Positions 46,101-60,300 of a stretch of 64,000 bases of DNA are shown here, piece by piece. The notes under the pieces are model-generated. The model was not told the origin of the DNA and searched no databases. It worked only from the letters and a program-made list of their open reading frames with translations. The translations under genes were made by a program, and so were the position numbers. How positions within the stretch are numbered: position 1 is the first letter of the stretch; every line of letters starts with the position of its first letter. The stretch is from the NCBI GenBank assembly GCA_963170055.1, contig CAUJGJ010000288.1, positions 22,001 through 86,000 of the forward strand, read 5' to 3'. The DNA is from Halisarca cf. caerulea (lineage: Eukaryota; Porifera; Demospongiae; Chondrillida; Halisarcidae).

Positions 46101-49100
46101 GTAGTGTTGGATATGCTGGTGCTAATACCAATATTTGGCACTAGCACCACGCACATTCCCAGTGGAAACACATGAAGTTTCTTAACTACTGTGGGCGTAT
46201 TTGTGTAGTGTTGGATATGCTGGTGCTAATACCAATATTTGGCACTAGCACCACGCACATTCCCAGTGCACATAAATGACCTTTCTCAAGTGCTGTGGGC
46301 GTATTTGTGTATTTTGGATATGCTGGTGCTAATACCAATGTTTGGCACTAGCACCACGCACATTCCCAGTGGACACACATGACCTTTCTCAAGTACTGTG
46401 GGCGTATTTGTGTAGTGTTGGATATGCTGGTGCTAATACCAATATTTGGCACTAGCACCACGCACATTCCCACTGGACACACATGAAGTTTCCGAAGTGC
46501 TGTGGACGTATTTGTTTAGTGTGGAATATGCTGGTGCTCATACCAATATTTGGCACTAGCACCACACACATTCCCAGACGACACACATGAAATTTCTCAT
46601 ATGCTGTGGGCTTATTTGTGTAGTGTTGGATATGCTGGTGCTAATACCAATATTTAGCACTAGCACCACGCACATTCCCAGTGGACACACATGAAGTTTC
46701 CGAAATGCTGTGGGTGTATTTGTGTAGTGTGGGATATGCTGGTGCTAATACCAATATTTGGCACTAGCACCACGCACATTCCCAGTGGACACACATGAAG
46801 TTTCTTAACTACTGTGGGAATATTTGTGTAATGTTGGATATGCTGGTGCTAATACCAATATTTGGCACTACCACCACGAAATTCCGCGTGGAAACACATG
46901 AAGTTTCTTAACTACTGTAAACGTATTTGTGTAGTGTTGGATATGCTGGTGCTAATACCAATATTTGGCACTACCACCACGAAATTCCCAGTGGACACAG
47001 ATGAAGTTTCTCATATGCTGTGGGCGTATTTGTGTAGTGTTGGATATGCTGGTGCTAATACCAATATTTGGCACTAGCACCACGCACATTCCCAGTGGAC
47101 ACACATGAAGTTTCTGAAGTGCTGTGGGCGTATTTGTGTAGTGTTGGATATGCTGGTGCTAATACCAATATTTGGCACTAGCACCACGCACATTCCCAGT
47201 GGACACACATGAAGTTTCTGAAGTGCTGTGGGCACATTTTTGTAGTGTTGGATATACTGGTGCTAATACCAATATTTGGCACTAGCACCACGCACATTCC
47301 CAGTGGACACATGAAGTTTCTTAACTACTGTGGGTGTATTTGTGTAGTGTTGGATATGCTGGTGCTAAAACCAATATTTGGCACTAGCACCACGCACATT
47401 CCCAGTGGACACATATGACCTTTCTAAAGTGCTGTGGCCGTGTTTGTGTAGTGTTGGATATGCTGGTGCTAATACCAATATTTGGCACTAGCACCACGCA
47501 CAATCCCAGTGGACACACATGAAGTTTCTTAACTACTGTGGGAATATTCGTGTAATGTTGGATATGCTGGTGCTAATACCAATATTTGGCACTAGCACCA
47601 CGCACATTCCCAGTGGAAACTCATTAAGTTTCTTAACTACTGTGGACGTATTTGTGTAGTGTTGGATATGCTGGTGCTAATACCAATATTTGGCACTAGC
47701 ACCACGCACATTCCCAGTGGACACACATGAAGTTACTGAAGTGCTGTGGGCGTATTTGTGTAGTGTTGAATATGCTGGTGCTAATACCAATATTTGGCAC
47801 TAGCACCACGCACATTCCCATTGGACACACATGAAGTTTCCGAAGTGCTGTGGGCGTATTTGTGTAGTGTGGAATATGCTGGTGCTAATACAAATATTTG
47901 GCACTAGCACCACGCACATTCCCAGTGGACACACATGACCTTTCTAAAGTGCTGTGGCCGTGTTTGTGTAGTGTTGGAAATGCTGGTGCTACTACCAATA
48001 TTTGGCACTAGCACCACGCACATTCCCAGTGGAAACACATGAAGTTTCATAACTACTGTGGGTGTATTTGTGTAGTGTTGGATATGCTGGTGCTAATACC
48101 AATATTTGGCACTGGCACCACGCACATTCCCAGTGGACACACATGACCTTTCTCAAGTACTGTGGGCGTATTTGTGTAGTGTTGGATATGCTGGTGCAAA
48201 TACCAATATTTGGCACTAGCACCACGCACATTCCCAGTGGACACACATGAAGTTTCTTAGCTACTGTGGGCGTATTTGTGTAATGTTGGATATGCTGGTG
48301 CTAATACCAATATTTGGCACTAGCACCACGAACATTCCCATAGACACACATGAAGTTTCTTAACTACTGTGGGCGTATTTGTGTAGTGTTGGATATGCTT
48401 GTGCTAATACCAATATTTGGCACTAGCACCACGCACATTCCCAGTGGACACACATGAAGTTTCTGAAGTGCTGTGGGCGTATTTGTGTAGTGTTGGATAT
48501 GCTGGTGCTAATACCAATATTTGGCACTAGCACCATGCACATTCCCAGTGGACACACATGACCTTTCTGAAGTGCTGTGGGCGTATTTGTGTAGTGTTGG
48601 ATATGCTGGTGCTAATACCAATTTTTGGCACTAGCACCACGCACATTCCCAGTAGACACACATGAAGTTTCTGAAGTACTGTGGGCGTATTTGTGTAGTG
48701 TTGGATATGCTGGTGCTAATACCAATATTTGGCACTAGCACCACGCACATTCCCAGTGGACACACATGACCTTTCTGAAGTGCTGTGGGCGTATTTGTGT
48801 AGTGTTGGATATGCTAGTGCTAATACCAATATTTGGCACTAGCACCACGCACATTCCCAGTGGACACACATGACCTTTCTGAATTGCTGTAGGCGTATTT
48901 GTGTAGTGTTGGATATTCTGGTGCTAATACCAATATTTGGCACTAGTACCACGCACATTCCCAGTGGACACAAATGAAGTTTCTTAACTGCTGCGGGCGT
49001 AATTTTGTAGTATTGGATATTCTGGTGCTAATACCAATATTTGGCACTAGCACCACGCACATTCCCAGTGGACACATGAAGTTTCTTAACTACTGTGGGT

Positions 49101-49260
49101 GTATTTGTGTACTGTTGGATATGCTGCTGCTAAAACCAATATTTGGCACTAACACCACACGTATTCCCTCACATCAAGTTTCTTAAGTGTTATGGGCATA
49201 TCTGTGTAGTTTTAAACATGTTGGTGTAAAGACCAAAATTTTGCAAATTGTTATCTTAGT

Positions 49261-49294
49261 ATAACCCTAACCCCAAACCTAACCCTAAACCCTA
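49261..49294 (-). repeat. Telomere-like tract inside satellite B, copy 3
   Basis: The third copy, 6,166 bp beyond copy 2, has the same flanking words (gttttaaacatgttggtgta upstream, tacgcacattccgag downstream), with a single-base change shortly before the tract. Confidence 0.85.
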
Positions 49295-50699
49295 CGCACA
49301 TTCCGAGTGGAAACACATGAAGGTTGTGAAGGGCTGTGGGCGTATTTGTGTAATGCAGGAAATGCAGGTGCTAATATAAATATTTGGCACTAGCACCACG
49401 CACATTCCCAGTGGACACAGATGAAATTTCTCATATGCTGTGGGCGTATTTGTGTAGTGTTGGATATGCTGGTGCTAATACCAATATTTGGCACTAGCAC
49501 CACGCACATTCCCAGTGGACACACATGAAGTTTATTAACTACTGTGGACGTATTTGTGTAGTGTTGGATATGCTGGTGCTAATACCAATATTTGGCACTA
49601 GCACCACGCACATTCCCAGTGGACACACATGACCTTTCTGAAGTGCTGTGGGCGTATTTGTGTAGTGTTGGATATGCTGGTGCTAATACCAATATTTGGC
49701 ACTAGCACCACGCACATTCCTAGTGGACACACATGAAGTTTCTTAACTACTGTGGGCGTATTTGTGTAATGTTGGATATGCTGGTGCTAATACCAATGTT
49801 TGGCACAAGCACCACGCACATTCCCAGTTCACACACATGACCTTTCTGAAGTGCTGTGGACGTTTTATTGTAGTGTTGGATATGCTAGTGCTAATACCAA
49901 TATTTGGCACTAGCACCACGCACATTGCCAGTGGACACACATGACCTTTCTGAAGTGGTGTGGGCGTATTTGTGTAGTGTTGGGTATGCTGGTGCTAATA
50001 CCAATATTTGGCACTAGCACCACGCACATTCCCAGTGGACAAACATGAAGTTTCTTAACTAGTGTGGGCGTATTTCTGTAATGTTGGATATGCTGGTGCT
50101 AATACGAATATTTGGCACTAGCACCACGCACATTAGCAGTGGACAAACATGAAGTTTCTTAACTACTGTGGGTGTATTTGTGTAATGTTGGAAATTCTGG
50201 TGCTAATACCAATATTTGGCACTAGCACCACGCACATTCCCAGTGGAAACACATGACCTTTCTGAAGTGCTGTGGACGTTTTATTGTAGTGTTGGATATG
50301 CTAGTGCTAATATCAATATTTGGCACTAGCACCACGCACATTCCCAGTGGACACACATGAAGTTTCTTAACTCCTGTGGGCGTATTTGTGTAGTGTTGGA
50401 TATGCTGGTGCTAATACCAATATTTGGCACTAGCACCACGCACATTCCCAGTGGACACACATGACCTTTCTGAAGTGCTGTGGGCGTATTTGTGTAGTGT
50501 TGGATATGCTGGTGCTAATACCAATATTTGGCACTAGCACCACGCACATTCCCAGTGGACACACATGACCTTTCTGAAGTGCTGTGGGCGTATTTGTGTA
50601 GTGTTGGATATGCTGGTGCTAATACCAATATTTGGCACTAGCACCACGCACATTCCCAGTGGAAACACATGACCTTTCTGAAGTGCTGTGGACGTTTTA

Positions 50700-53500
50700 T
50701 TGTAGTGTTGGATATGCTAGTGCTAATACCAATATTTGGCACTAGCACCACGCACATTCCCAGTGGACACACATGAAGTTTCTTAACTACTGTGGACGTA
50801 TTTGTGTAGTGTTGGATATGCTGGTGCTAATACCAATATTTGGCACTAGCACCACGCACATTCCCAGTGGACACACATGACCTTTCTGAAGTGCTGTGGG
50901 CGTATTTGTGCAGTGTTGGATATGCTGGTGCTAATACCAATATTTGGCACTAGCACCACGCACATTCCCAGTGGACACACATGAAGTTTCTTAACTTCTG
51001 TGGGCGTATTTGTGTAGTGTTGGATATGCTGGTGGTAATACCAATATTTGGCACTAGCACCAAGAACATTCCCAGTGGACACACATGACGTTTCTCAAGT
51101 GCTATGGGCGTATTTGTGTAGTGCTGGATATGCTGGTGCTAATACCAATATTTGGCACTAGCACCACGCACATTCCCAGTGGACACACATGACCTTTCTG
51201 AAGTACTGTGGGCGTATTTGTGTAGTGTTGGATATGCTGGTGCTAATACCAATATTTGGCACTAGCACCACGCACATTCTCAGTGGACACACATGACTTT
51301 TCTCAAGTGCTGTGGGCGTATTTGTGTAGTGCTGGATATGCTGGTGCTAATACCAATATTTGGCACTAGCACCACGCACATTCCCAGTGGACACACATGA
51401 CCTTTCTGAAGTACTGTGGGCGTATTTGTGTAGTGTTGGATATGCTGGTGCTAATACCAATATTTGGCACTAGCACCACGCACATTCCCAGTGGACACAC
51501 ATGAAGTTTCTGATGTGCTGTGGGCGTATTTGTGTAGTGTTGGATATGCTGGTGCTAATACCAATATTTGGCACTAGCACCACGCACATTCCCAGTGGAC
51601 ACACATGACCTTTCTGAAGTGCTGTGGGCGTATTTGTGTAGTGTTGGATATGCTGGTGCTAATACCAATATTTGGCACTAGCACCACGCACATTCCCAGT
51701 GGACACACATGAAGTTTCTTAACTTCTGTGGGCGTATTTGTGTAGTGTTGGATATGCTGGTGGTAATACCAATATTTGGCACTAGCACCACGCACATTCC
51801 CAGTGGATACACATGACCTTTCTGAAGTGGTGTGGGCGTATTTGTGTAGTGTTGGATATGCTGGTGCTAATACCAATATTTGGCACTAGCACCACGCACA
51901 TTCCCAGTGGACACACATGAAGTTTCTTAACTTCTGTGGGCGTATTTGTGTAGTGTTGGATATGCTGGTGGTAATACCAATATTTGGCACTAGCACCACG
52001 CACATTCCCAGTGGATACACATGACCTTTCTGAAGTGGTGTGGGCGTATTTGTGTAGTGTTGGATATGCTGGTGCTAATACCAATATTTGGCACTAGCAC
52101 CACGCACATTTGCAGTGGACACACATGACCTTTCTGAAGTGCTGTGGGCGTATTTGTGTAGTGTTGGATATGCTGGTGCTAATACCAATATCTGGCACTA
52201 GCACCACGCACATTCCCAGTGGACACACATGACCTTTCTGAAGTGGTGTGGGCGTATTTGTGTAGTGTTGGATATGCTGGTGCTAATACCAATATTTGGC
52301 ACTAGCACCACGCACATTCCCAGTGGACACACATGAAGTTTCTTAACTTCTGTGGGCGTATTTGTGTAGTGTTGGATATGCTGGTGGTAATACCAATATT
52401 TGGCACTAGCACCAAGAACATTCCCAGTGGACACACATGACGTTTCTCAAGTGCTATGGGCGTATTTGTGTAGTGCTGGATATGCTGGTGCTAATACCAA
52501 TATTTGGCACTAGCACCACGCACATTCCCAGTGGACACACATGACCTTTCTGAAGTACTGTGGGCGTATTTGTGTAGTGTTGGATATGCTGGTGCTAATA
52601 CCAATATTTGGCACTAGCACCACGCACATTCTCAGTGGACACACATGACTTTTCTCAAGTGCTGTGGGCGTATTTGTGTAGTGCTGGATATGCTGGTGCT
52701 AATACCAATATTTGGCACTAGCACCACGCACATTCCCAGTGGACACACATGACCTTTCTGAAGTACTGTGGGCGTATTTGTGTAGTGTTGGATATGCTGG
52801 TGCTAATACCAATATTTGGCACTAGCACCACGCACATTCCCAGTGGACACACATGAAGTTTCTGATGTGCTGTGGGCGTATTTGTGTAGTGTTGGATATG
52901 CTGGTGCTAATACCAATATTTGGCACTAGCACCACGCACATTCCCAGTGGACACACATGACCTTTCTGAAGTGCTGTGGGCGTATTTGTGTAGTGTTGGA
53001 TATGCTGGTGCTAATACCAATATTTGGCACTAGCACCACGCACATTCCCAGTGGACACACATGAAGTTTCTTAACTTCTGTGGGCGTATTTGTGTAGTGT
53101 TGGATATGCTGGTGGTAATACCAATATTTGGCACTAGCACCACGCACATTCCCAGTGGATACACATGACCTTTCTGAAGTGGTGTGGGCGTATTTGTGTA
53201 GTGTTGGATATGCTGGTGCTAATACCAATATTTGGCACTAGCACCACGCACATTCCCAGTGGACACACATGAAGTTTCTTAACTTCTGTGGGCGTATTTG
53301 TGTAGTGTTGGATATGCTGGTGGTAATACCAATATTTGGCACTAGCACCACGCACATTCCCAGTGGATACACATGACCTTTCTGAAGTGGTGTGGGCGTA
53401 TTTGTGTAGTGTTGGATATGCTGGTGCTAATACCAATATTTGGCACTAGCACCACGCACATTTGCAGTGGACACACATGACCTTTCTGAAGTGCTGTGGG
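50700..53500 (+). repeat. Satellite B higher-order domain, 1,352-bp period
   Basis: Variant monomers at 50846, 51574 and 51782 recur at 52198, 52926 and 53134, each 1,352 bp on, which is exactly 13 monomers. A dimer step of 208 bp is also visible within the unit. Confidence 0.92.
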
Positions 53501-53899
53501 CGTATTTGTGTAGTGTTGGATATGCTGGTGCTAATACCAATATCTGGCACTAGCACCACGCACATTCCCAGTGGACACACATGACCTTTCTGAAGTGGTG
53601 TGGGCGTATTTGTGTAGTGTTGGATATGCTGGTGCTAATACCAATATTTGGCACTAGCACCACGCACATTCCCAGTGGACACACATGACCTTTCTAAAGT
53701 GCTGTGGGCGTATTTGTGTAGTGTTGGATATGCTGGTGCTAATACCAATATTTGGCACTAGCACCACGCACATTCCCAGTGGAAACACATGACCTTTCTG
53801 AAGTGCTGTGGACGTTTTATTGTAGTGTTGGATATGCTAGTGCTAATACCAATATTTGGCACTAGCACCACGCACATTCCCAGTGGACACACATGAAGT

Positions 53900-55950
53900 T
53901 TCTTAACTACTGTGGGCGTATTTGTGTAGTGTTGGATATGCTGGTGCTAATACCAATATTTGGCACTAGCACCACGCACATTCCCAGTGGACACACATGT
54001 CCTTTCTGAAGTGCTGTGGGCGTATTTGTGTAGTGTTGGATATGCTGGTGCAGTATCAATTTTTGGCAATAGCACCACGCACATTCCCAGTGGACACACA
54101 TGACCTTTCTGAAGTGCTGTGGGCGTATTTGTGTAGTGTTGGATATGCTTTTGCTAATACAAATATATGGCACTAGCACCACGCACATTTCCAGTGGGCA
54201 CACATGTCCTTTCTGAAGTGCTGTGGGCGTATTTGTGTAGTGTTGGATATGCTGGTGCTAATACCAAAATATTTGCACTAGCACCACGCACATTCCCAGT
54301 TGACACACATGACCTTTCTGAAGTGCTGTGGGCGTATTTGTGTAGTGTTGGATATACTGGTGCTAATACCAATATTTGGCACTAGCACCACGCACATTCC
54401 CAGTGGATACACATGACCTTTCTGAAGTGGTGTGGGCGTATTTGTGTAGTGTTGGATATGCTGGTGCTAATACCAATATTTGGCACTAGCACCACGCACA
54501 TTTGCAGTGGACACACATGACCTTTCTGAAGTGCTGTGGGCGTATTTGTGTAGTGTTGGATATGCTGGTGCTAATACCAATATCTGGCACTAGCACCACG
54601 CACATTCCCAGTGGACACACATGACCTTTCTGAAGTGGTGTGGGCGTATTTGTGTAGTGTTGGATATGCTGGTGCTAATACCAATATTTGGCACTAGCAC
54701 CACGCACATTCCCAGTGGACACACATGACCTTTCTAAAGTGCTGTGGGCGTATTTGTGTAGTGTTGGATATGCTGGTGCTAATACCAATATTTGGCACTA
54801 GCACCACGCACATTCCCAGTGGAAACACATGACCTTTCTGAAGTGCTGTGGACGTTTTATTGTAGTGTTGGATATGCTAGTGCTAATACCAATATTTGGC
54901 ACTAGCACCACGCACATTCCCAGTGGACACACATGAAGTTTCTTAACTACTGTGGGCGTATTTGTGTAGTGTTGGATATGCTGGTGCTAATACCAATATT
55001 TGGCACTAGCACCACGCACATTCCCAGTGGACACACATGTCCTTTCTGAAGTGCTGTGGGCGTATTTGTGTAGTGTTGGATATGCTGGTGCCATATCAAT
55101 ATTTGGCAATAGCACCACGCACATTCCCAGTGGACACACATGACCTTTCTGAAGTGCTGTGGGCGTATTTGTGTAGTGTTGGATATGCTGGTGCTAATAC
55201 AAATATATGGCACTAGCACCACGCACATTTCCAGTGGGCACACATGTCCTTTCTGAAGTGCTGTGGGCGTATTTGTGTAGTGTTGGATATGCTGGTGCTA
55301 ATACCAAAATATTTGCACTAGCACCACGCACATTCCCAGTGGACACACATGACCTTTCTGAAGTGCTGTGGGCGTATTTGTGTAGTGTTGGATATACTGG
55401 TGCTAATACCAATATTTGGCACTAGCACCACGCACATTCCCAGTGGACACACATGACCTTTCTGAAGTGCTGTAGGTGTATCTGTGTAGTGTTGGATATG
55501 CTGGTGCTAATACCAATATTTGGCACTAGCACCACGCACATTCCCAGTGGACACACATGACCTTTCTGAAGTGCTGTGGGCGTATTTGTGTAGTGTTGGA
55601 TATGCTGGTTCTAATACAAATATATGGCACTAGCACCACGCACATTTCCAGTGGGCACACATGTCCTTTCTGAAGTGCTGTGGGCGTATTTGTGTAGTGT
55701 TGGATATGCTGGTGCTAATACAAATATATGGCACTAGCACCACGCACATTTCCAGTGGGCACACATGTCCTTTCTGAAGTGCTGTGGGCGTATTTGTGTA
55801 GTGTTGGATATGCTGGTGCTAATACCAAAATATTTGCACTAGCACCACGCACATTCCCAGTGGACACACATGACCTTTCTGAAGTGCTGTGGGCGTATTT
55901 GTGTAGTGTTGGATATACTGGTGCTAATACCAATATTTGGCACTAGCACC
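53900..55950 (+). repeat. Satellite B higher-order domain, 1,040-bp period
   Basis: Marker monomers at 53907 and 54154 recur at 54947 and 55194, exactly ten monomers on. A half-size step of about 520 bp gives a further copy at 55715. Confidence 0.9.
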
Positions 55951-57399
55951 ACGCACATTCCCAGTGGACACACATGACCTTTCTGAAGTACTGTGGGCGT
56001 ATTTGTGTGGTGTTGGATATGCTGGTGCTAATACCAATATTTGGTACTAGCACCACGCACATTCCCAGTTGACACACATGTCCTTTCTGAAGTGCTGTGG
56101 GTGTATCTGTGTAGTGTTGGATATGCTGGTGCTAATACCAATATTTGGCACTAGCACCACGCACATTCCCAGTGGACACACATGAAGTTTCTTAACTACT
56201 GTGGGCGTATTTGTGTAGTGTTGGATATGGTGGTGCTAATACCAATATTTGGCACTAGCACCACGCACATTCCCAGTGGACACACATGAGCTTTCTGAAG
56301 TGCTGTGGGCGTATTTGTGTAGTGTTGGATATACTGGTGCTAATACCAATATTTGGCACTAGCACCACGCACATTCCCAGTGGACACACATGACCTTTCT
56401 TAAGTACTGTGGGCGTATTTGTGTGGTGTTGGATATGCTGGTGCTAATACCAATATTTGGCACTAGCACCACGCACATTCCCAGGGGACACACATGTCCT
56501 TTCTGAAGTGCTGTGGGTGTATCTGTGTAGTGTTGGATATGCTGGTGCTAATACCAGTATTTGGCACTAGCAACACGCACATTCCCAGTGGACACACATG
56601 AAGTTTCTTAACTACTGTGGGCGTATTTGTGTAGTGTTGGATATGCTGGTGCTAATACCAATATTTGGCACTAGCACCACGCACATTCCCAGTGGACACA
56701 CATGAAGATTCTAATATGCTGTGGGCGTATTTGTGTAGTGTTGGATATGCTGGTGCTAATACAAATATTTGGCACTAGCTCGACGCACATTCCCAGTGGA
56801 CACACATGAAGTTTCTTAACTACTGTGGGCGTATTTGTGTAATGTTGGATATGCTGGTGCTAATACCAATATTTGGCACTAGCACCACACACATTCCCAG
56901 TGGACGCACATGACCTTTCTGAAGTGCTTTGGGCGTATTTGTGTAATGTTGGATGTGCTGGTGCTAATACCAATATTTGGCACTAGCACCACGCACTTTC
57001 CCAGTGGACACACATAAAGTTTCTTAACTACTGTGGGCGTATTTGTGTAATGTTGGATATGCTGGTGCTCATACCAATATTTGGCACTAGCACCACGCAC
57101 ATTCCCATTGGGCACACATGAAGTTTCTTAACTACTGTTGGCGTATTAGTGTAATGTTTGATATGCTGTTGCTAATACCAATATTAGGCACTAGCACCAC
57201 GCACATTCCCAGTGGACACACATGAAGTTTCTTAACTACTGTGTGCGTATTTGTGTAATGTTGGATATGCTGGTGCTAATACCAATATTTGGCACTAGCA
57301 CCACGCACATTCCCAGTGGACACACATGAAGTTTCTAACTACTGTGGGCGTATTTGTGTAATGTTGGATATGCTGGTGCTAATACCAATATTTGGCATT

Positions 57400-60300
57400 A
57401 GCACCACGCACATTCCCAGTGGACACACATGAAGTTTCTTAACTACTGTGGGCGTATTTGTGTAATGTTGGATATGCTGGTGCTAATACCAATATTTGGC
57501 ACTAGCACCACGCACATTCCCAGTGGACACACATGACCTTTCTGAAGTGCTGTGGGCGTATTTGTGTAGTGTTGGATATGCTGGTGCTAATACCAATATT
57601 TGGCACTAGCACCACGCACATTCCCAGTGGACACACATGACCTTTCTAAAGTGCTGTGGGCGTATTTGTGTAGTGTTGGATATTCTGGTGCTAATACCAA
57701 TATTTGGCACTAGCACCACGCACATTCCCAGTGGACACACACGAAGTGTCTAAACTACTGTGGGCGTATTTGTGTAATGTTGGATAAGCTGGTGCTAATA
57801 CCAATATTTGGCACTAGCACCACGCACATTCCCAGTGGACACACATGACCTTTCTGAAGTGCTGTGGGCGTATTTGTGTAGTGTTGGATATGCTGGTGCT
57901 AATACCAATATTTGGCACTAGCACCACGCACATTCCCGGTGGACACACATGTCCTTTCTGAAGTGCTGTGGGCGTATTTGTGTAGTGTTGGATATGCTGG
58001 TGCCATACCAATATTTGGCAATAGCACCACGCACATTCCCAGTGGACACACATGACCTTTCTGAAGTGCTGTGGGCGTATTTGTGTAGTGTTGGATATGC
58101 TGGTGCTAATACAAATATATGGCACTAGCACCACGCACATTCCCAGTGGACACACACGAAGTTTCTTAACTACTTTGGGCGTATTTCTGTAATGTTGGAT
58201 ATGCTGGTGCTAATACCAATATTTGGCACTAGCACCACGCACATTCCCAGTAGACACACATAAAGATTCTTAAATGCTGTGGGCGTATTTGTGTAGTGTA
58301 GGATATGTTGGTGCAAATACCAATATTTGGCACTAGCACCACGCACATTCCCAGTGGACACACATGACCTTTCTAAAGTGCTGTGGGCGTATTTGTGTAG
58401 TGTTGGATATGCTGGTGCTAATACCAATATTTGGCACTAGCACCACGCACATTCCCAGTGGACACACATGAAGTTTCTTAACTACTGTGGGCGTATTTGT
58501 GTAATATTGGATATGCTGGTGCTAATACCAATATTTGGCACTAGCACCACGCACATTCCCAGTGGACACACATGACCTTTCTAAAGTACTGTGGGCGTAT
58601 TTGTGTAGTGTTGGATATTCTGGTGCTAATACCAATATTTGGCACTAGCACCACGCACATTCCCAGTGGACACACATGACCTTTCTGAGGTGCTGTGGGC
58701 GTATTTGTGTAGTGTTGGATATGCTGGTGCTAATACCAATATTTGGCATTAGCACCACGCACATTCCAAGTGGACACACATGAAGTTTCTTAACTACTGT
58801 GGGCGTATTTGTGTAATGTTGGATATGCTGGTGCTAATACCAATATTTGGCACTAGCACCATGCACATTCCCAGTGGACACACATGACCTTTCTGAAGTG
58901 CTGTGGGCGTATTTGTGTAGTGTTGGATATGCTGGTGCTAATACCAATATTTGGCACTAGCACCACGCACATTCCCAGTGGACACACATGACCTTTCTGA
59001 AGTGCTGTGGGCGTATTTGTGTAGTGTTGGATATGCTGGTGCTAATACCAATATTTGGCACTAGCACCACGCACATTCCCAGTGGACACACATGACCTGT
59101 CTAAAGTGCTGTGGGCGTATTTGTGTAGTGTTGGATATGCTGTTGCTAATACCAATATTTGGCACTAGCACCACGCACATTCCCAGTGGACACACATGAC
59201 CTTTCTGAAGTGCTGTGGGCGTATTTGTGTAGTGTTGGATATGCTGTTGCTAATACCAATATTTGGCACTAGCACCACGCACATTCCCAGTGGACACACA
59301 TGAAGTTTCTTAACTACTGTGGGCGTATTTGTGTAGTGTTGGATATGCTGGTGCTCATACCAATATTTGGCACTAGCACCACGCACATTCCCAGTGGACA
59401 CACATGAAGTTTCTGAAGTGCTGTGGGCGTATTTGTGTAGTGTTGGATATGCTGATGCTAATACCAATATTTGGCTCTAGCACCACGCACATTCCCAGTG
59501 GACACACATGACCTTTCTGAAGTACTGTGGGCGTATTTGTGTAGTGTTGGATATGCTGGTGCTAATACCAATATTTGGCACTAGCACCACGCACAATCCC
59601 AGTGGACACACATGACCTTTCTGAAGTGCTGTGGGCGTATTTGTGTAGTGTTGGATATGCTGGTGCTAATACCAATATTTGGCACTAGCACCACGCACAT
59701 TCCCAGTGGACACACATGACCTTTCTGAAGTGCTTTGGGCGTATGTGTGTAGTGTTGGATATGCTGGTGCTAATACCAATATTTGGCACTAGCACCACGT
59801 ACATTCCCAGAGGACACACATGAAGTTTCTGAAGTGCTGTGGGCGTATTTGTGTAGTGTTGGATATGCTGGTGCTAATACCAATATTTGGCACTAGCACC
59901 ACGCACATTCCCAGTGGACACACATGACCTTTCTGAAGTGCTGTGGGCGTATTTGTGTAGTGTTGGATATGCTGGTGCTAATACCAATATTTGGCACTAG
60001 CACCACGCACATTCCCAGTGGACACACATGACCTTTCTAAAGTGCTGTAGACGTATTTGTGTAGTGTTGGATATGCTGGTGCTAATACCAATATTTGGCA
60101 CTAGCACCACGCACATTCCCAGTGGACACACATGACCTTTCTGAAGTGCTGTGGGCGTATTTGTGTAGTGTTGGATATGCTGGTGCTAATACCAATATTT
60201 TTCACTAGCACCACGCACATTCCCAGTGGACACACACGAAGTGTCTAAACTACTGTGGGCGTATTTGTGTAATGTTGGATAAGCTGGTGCTAATACCAAT

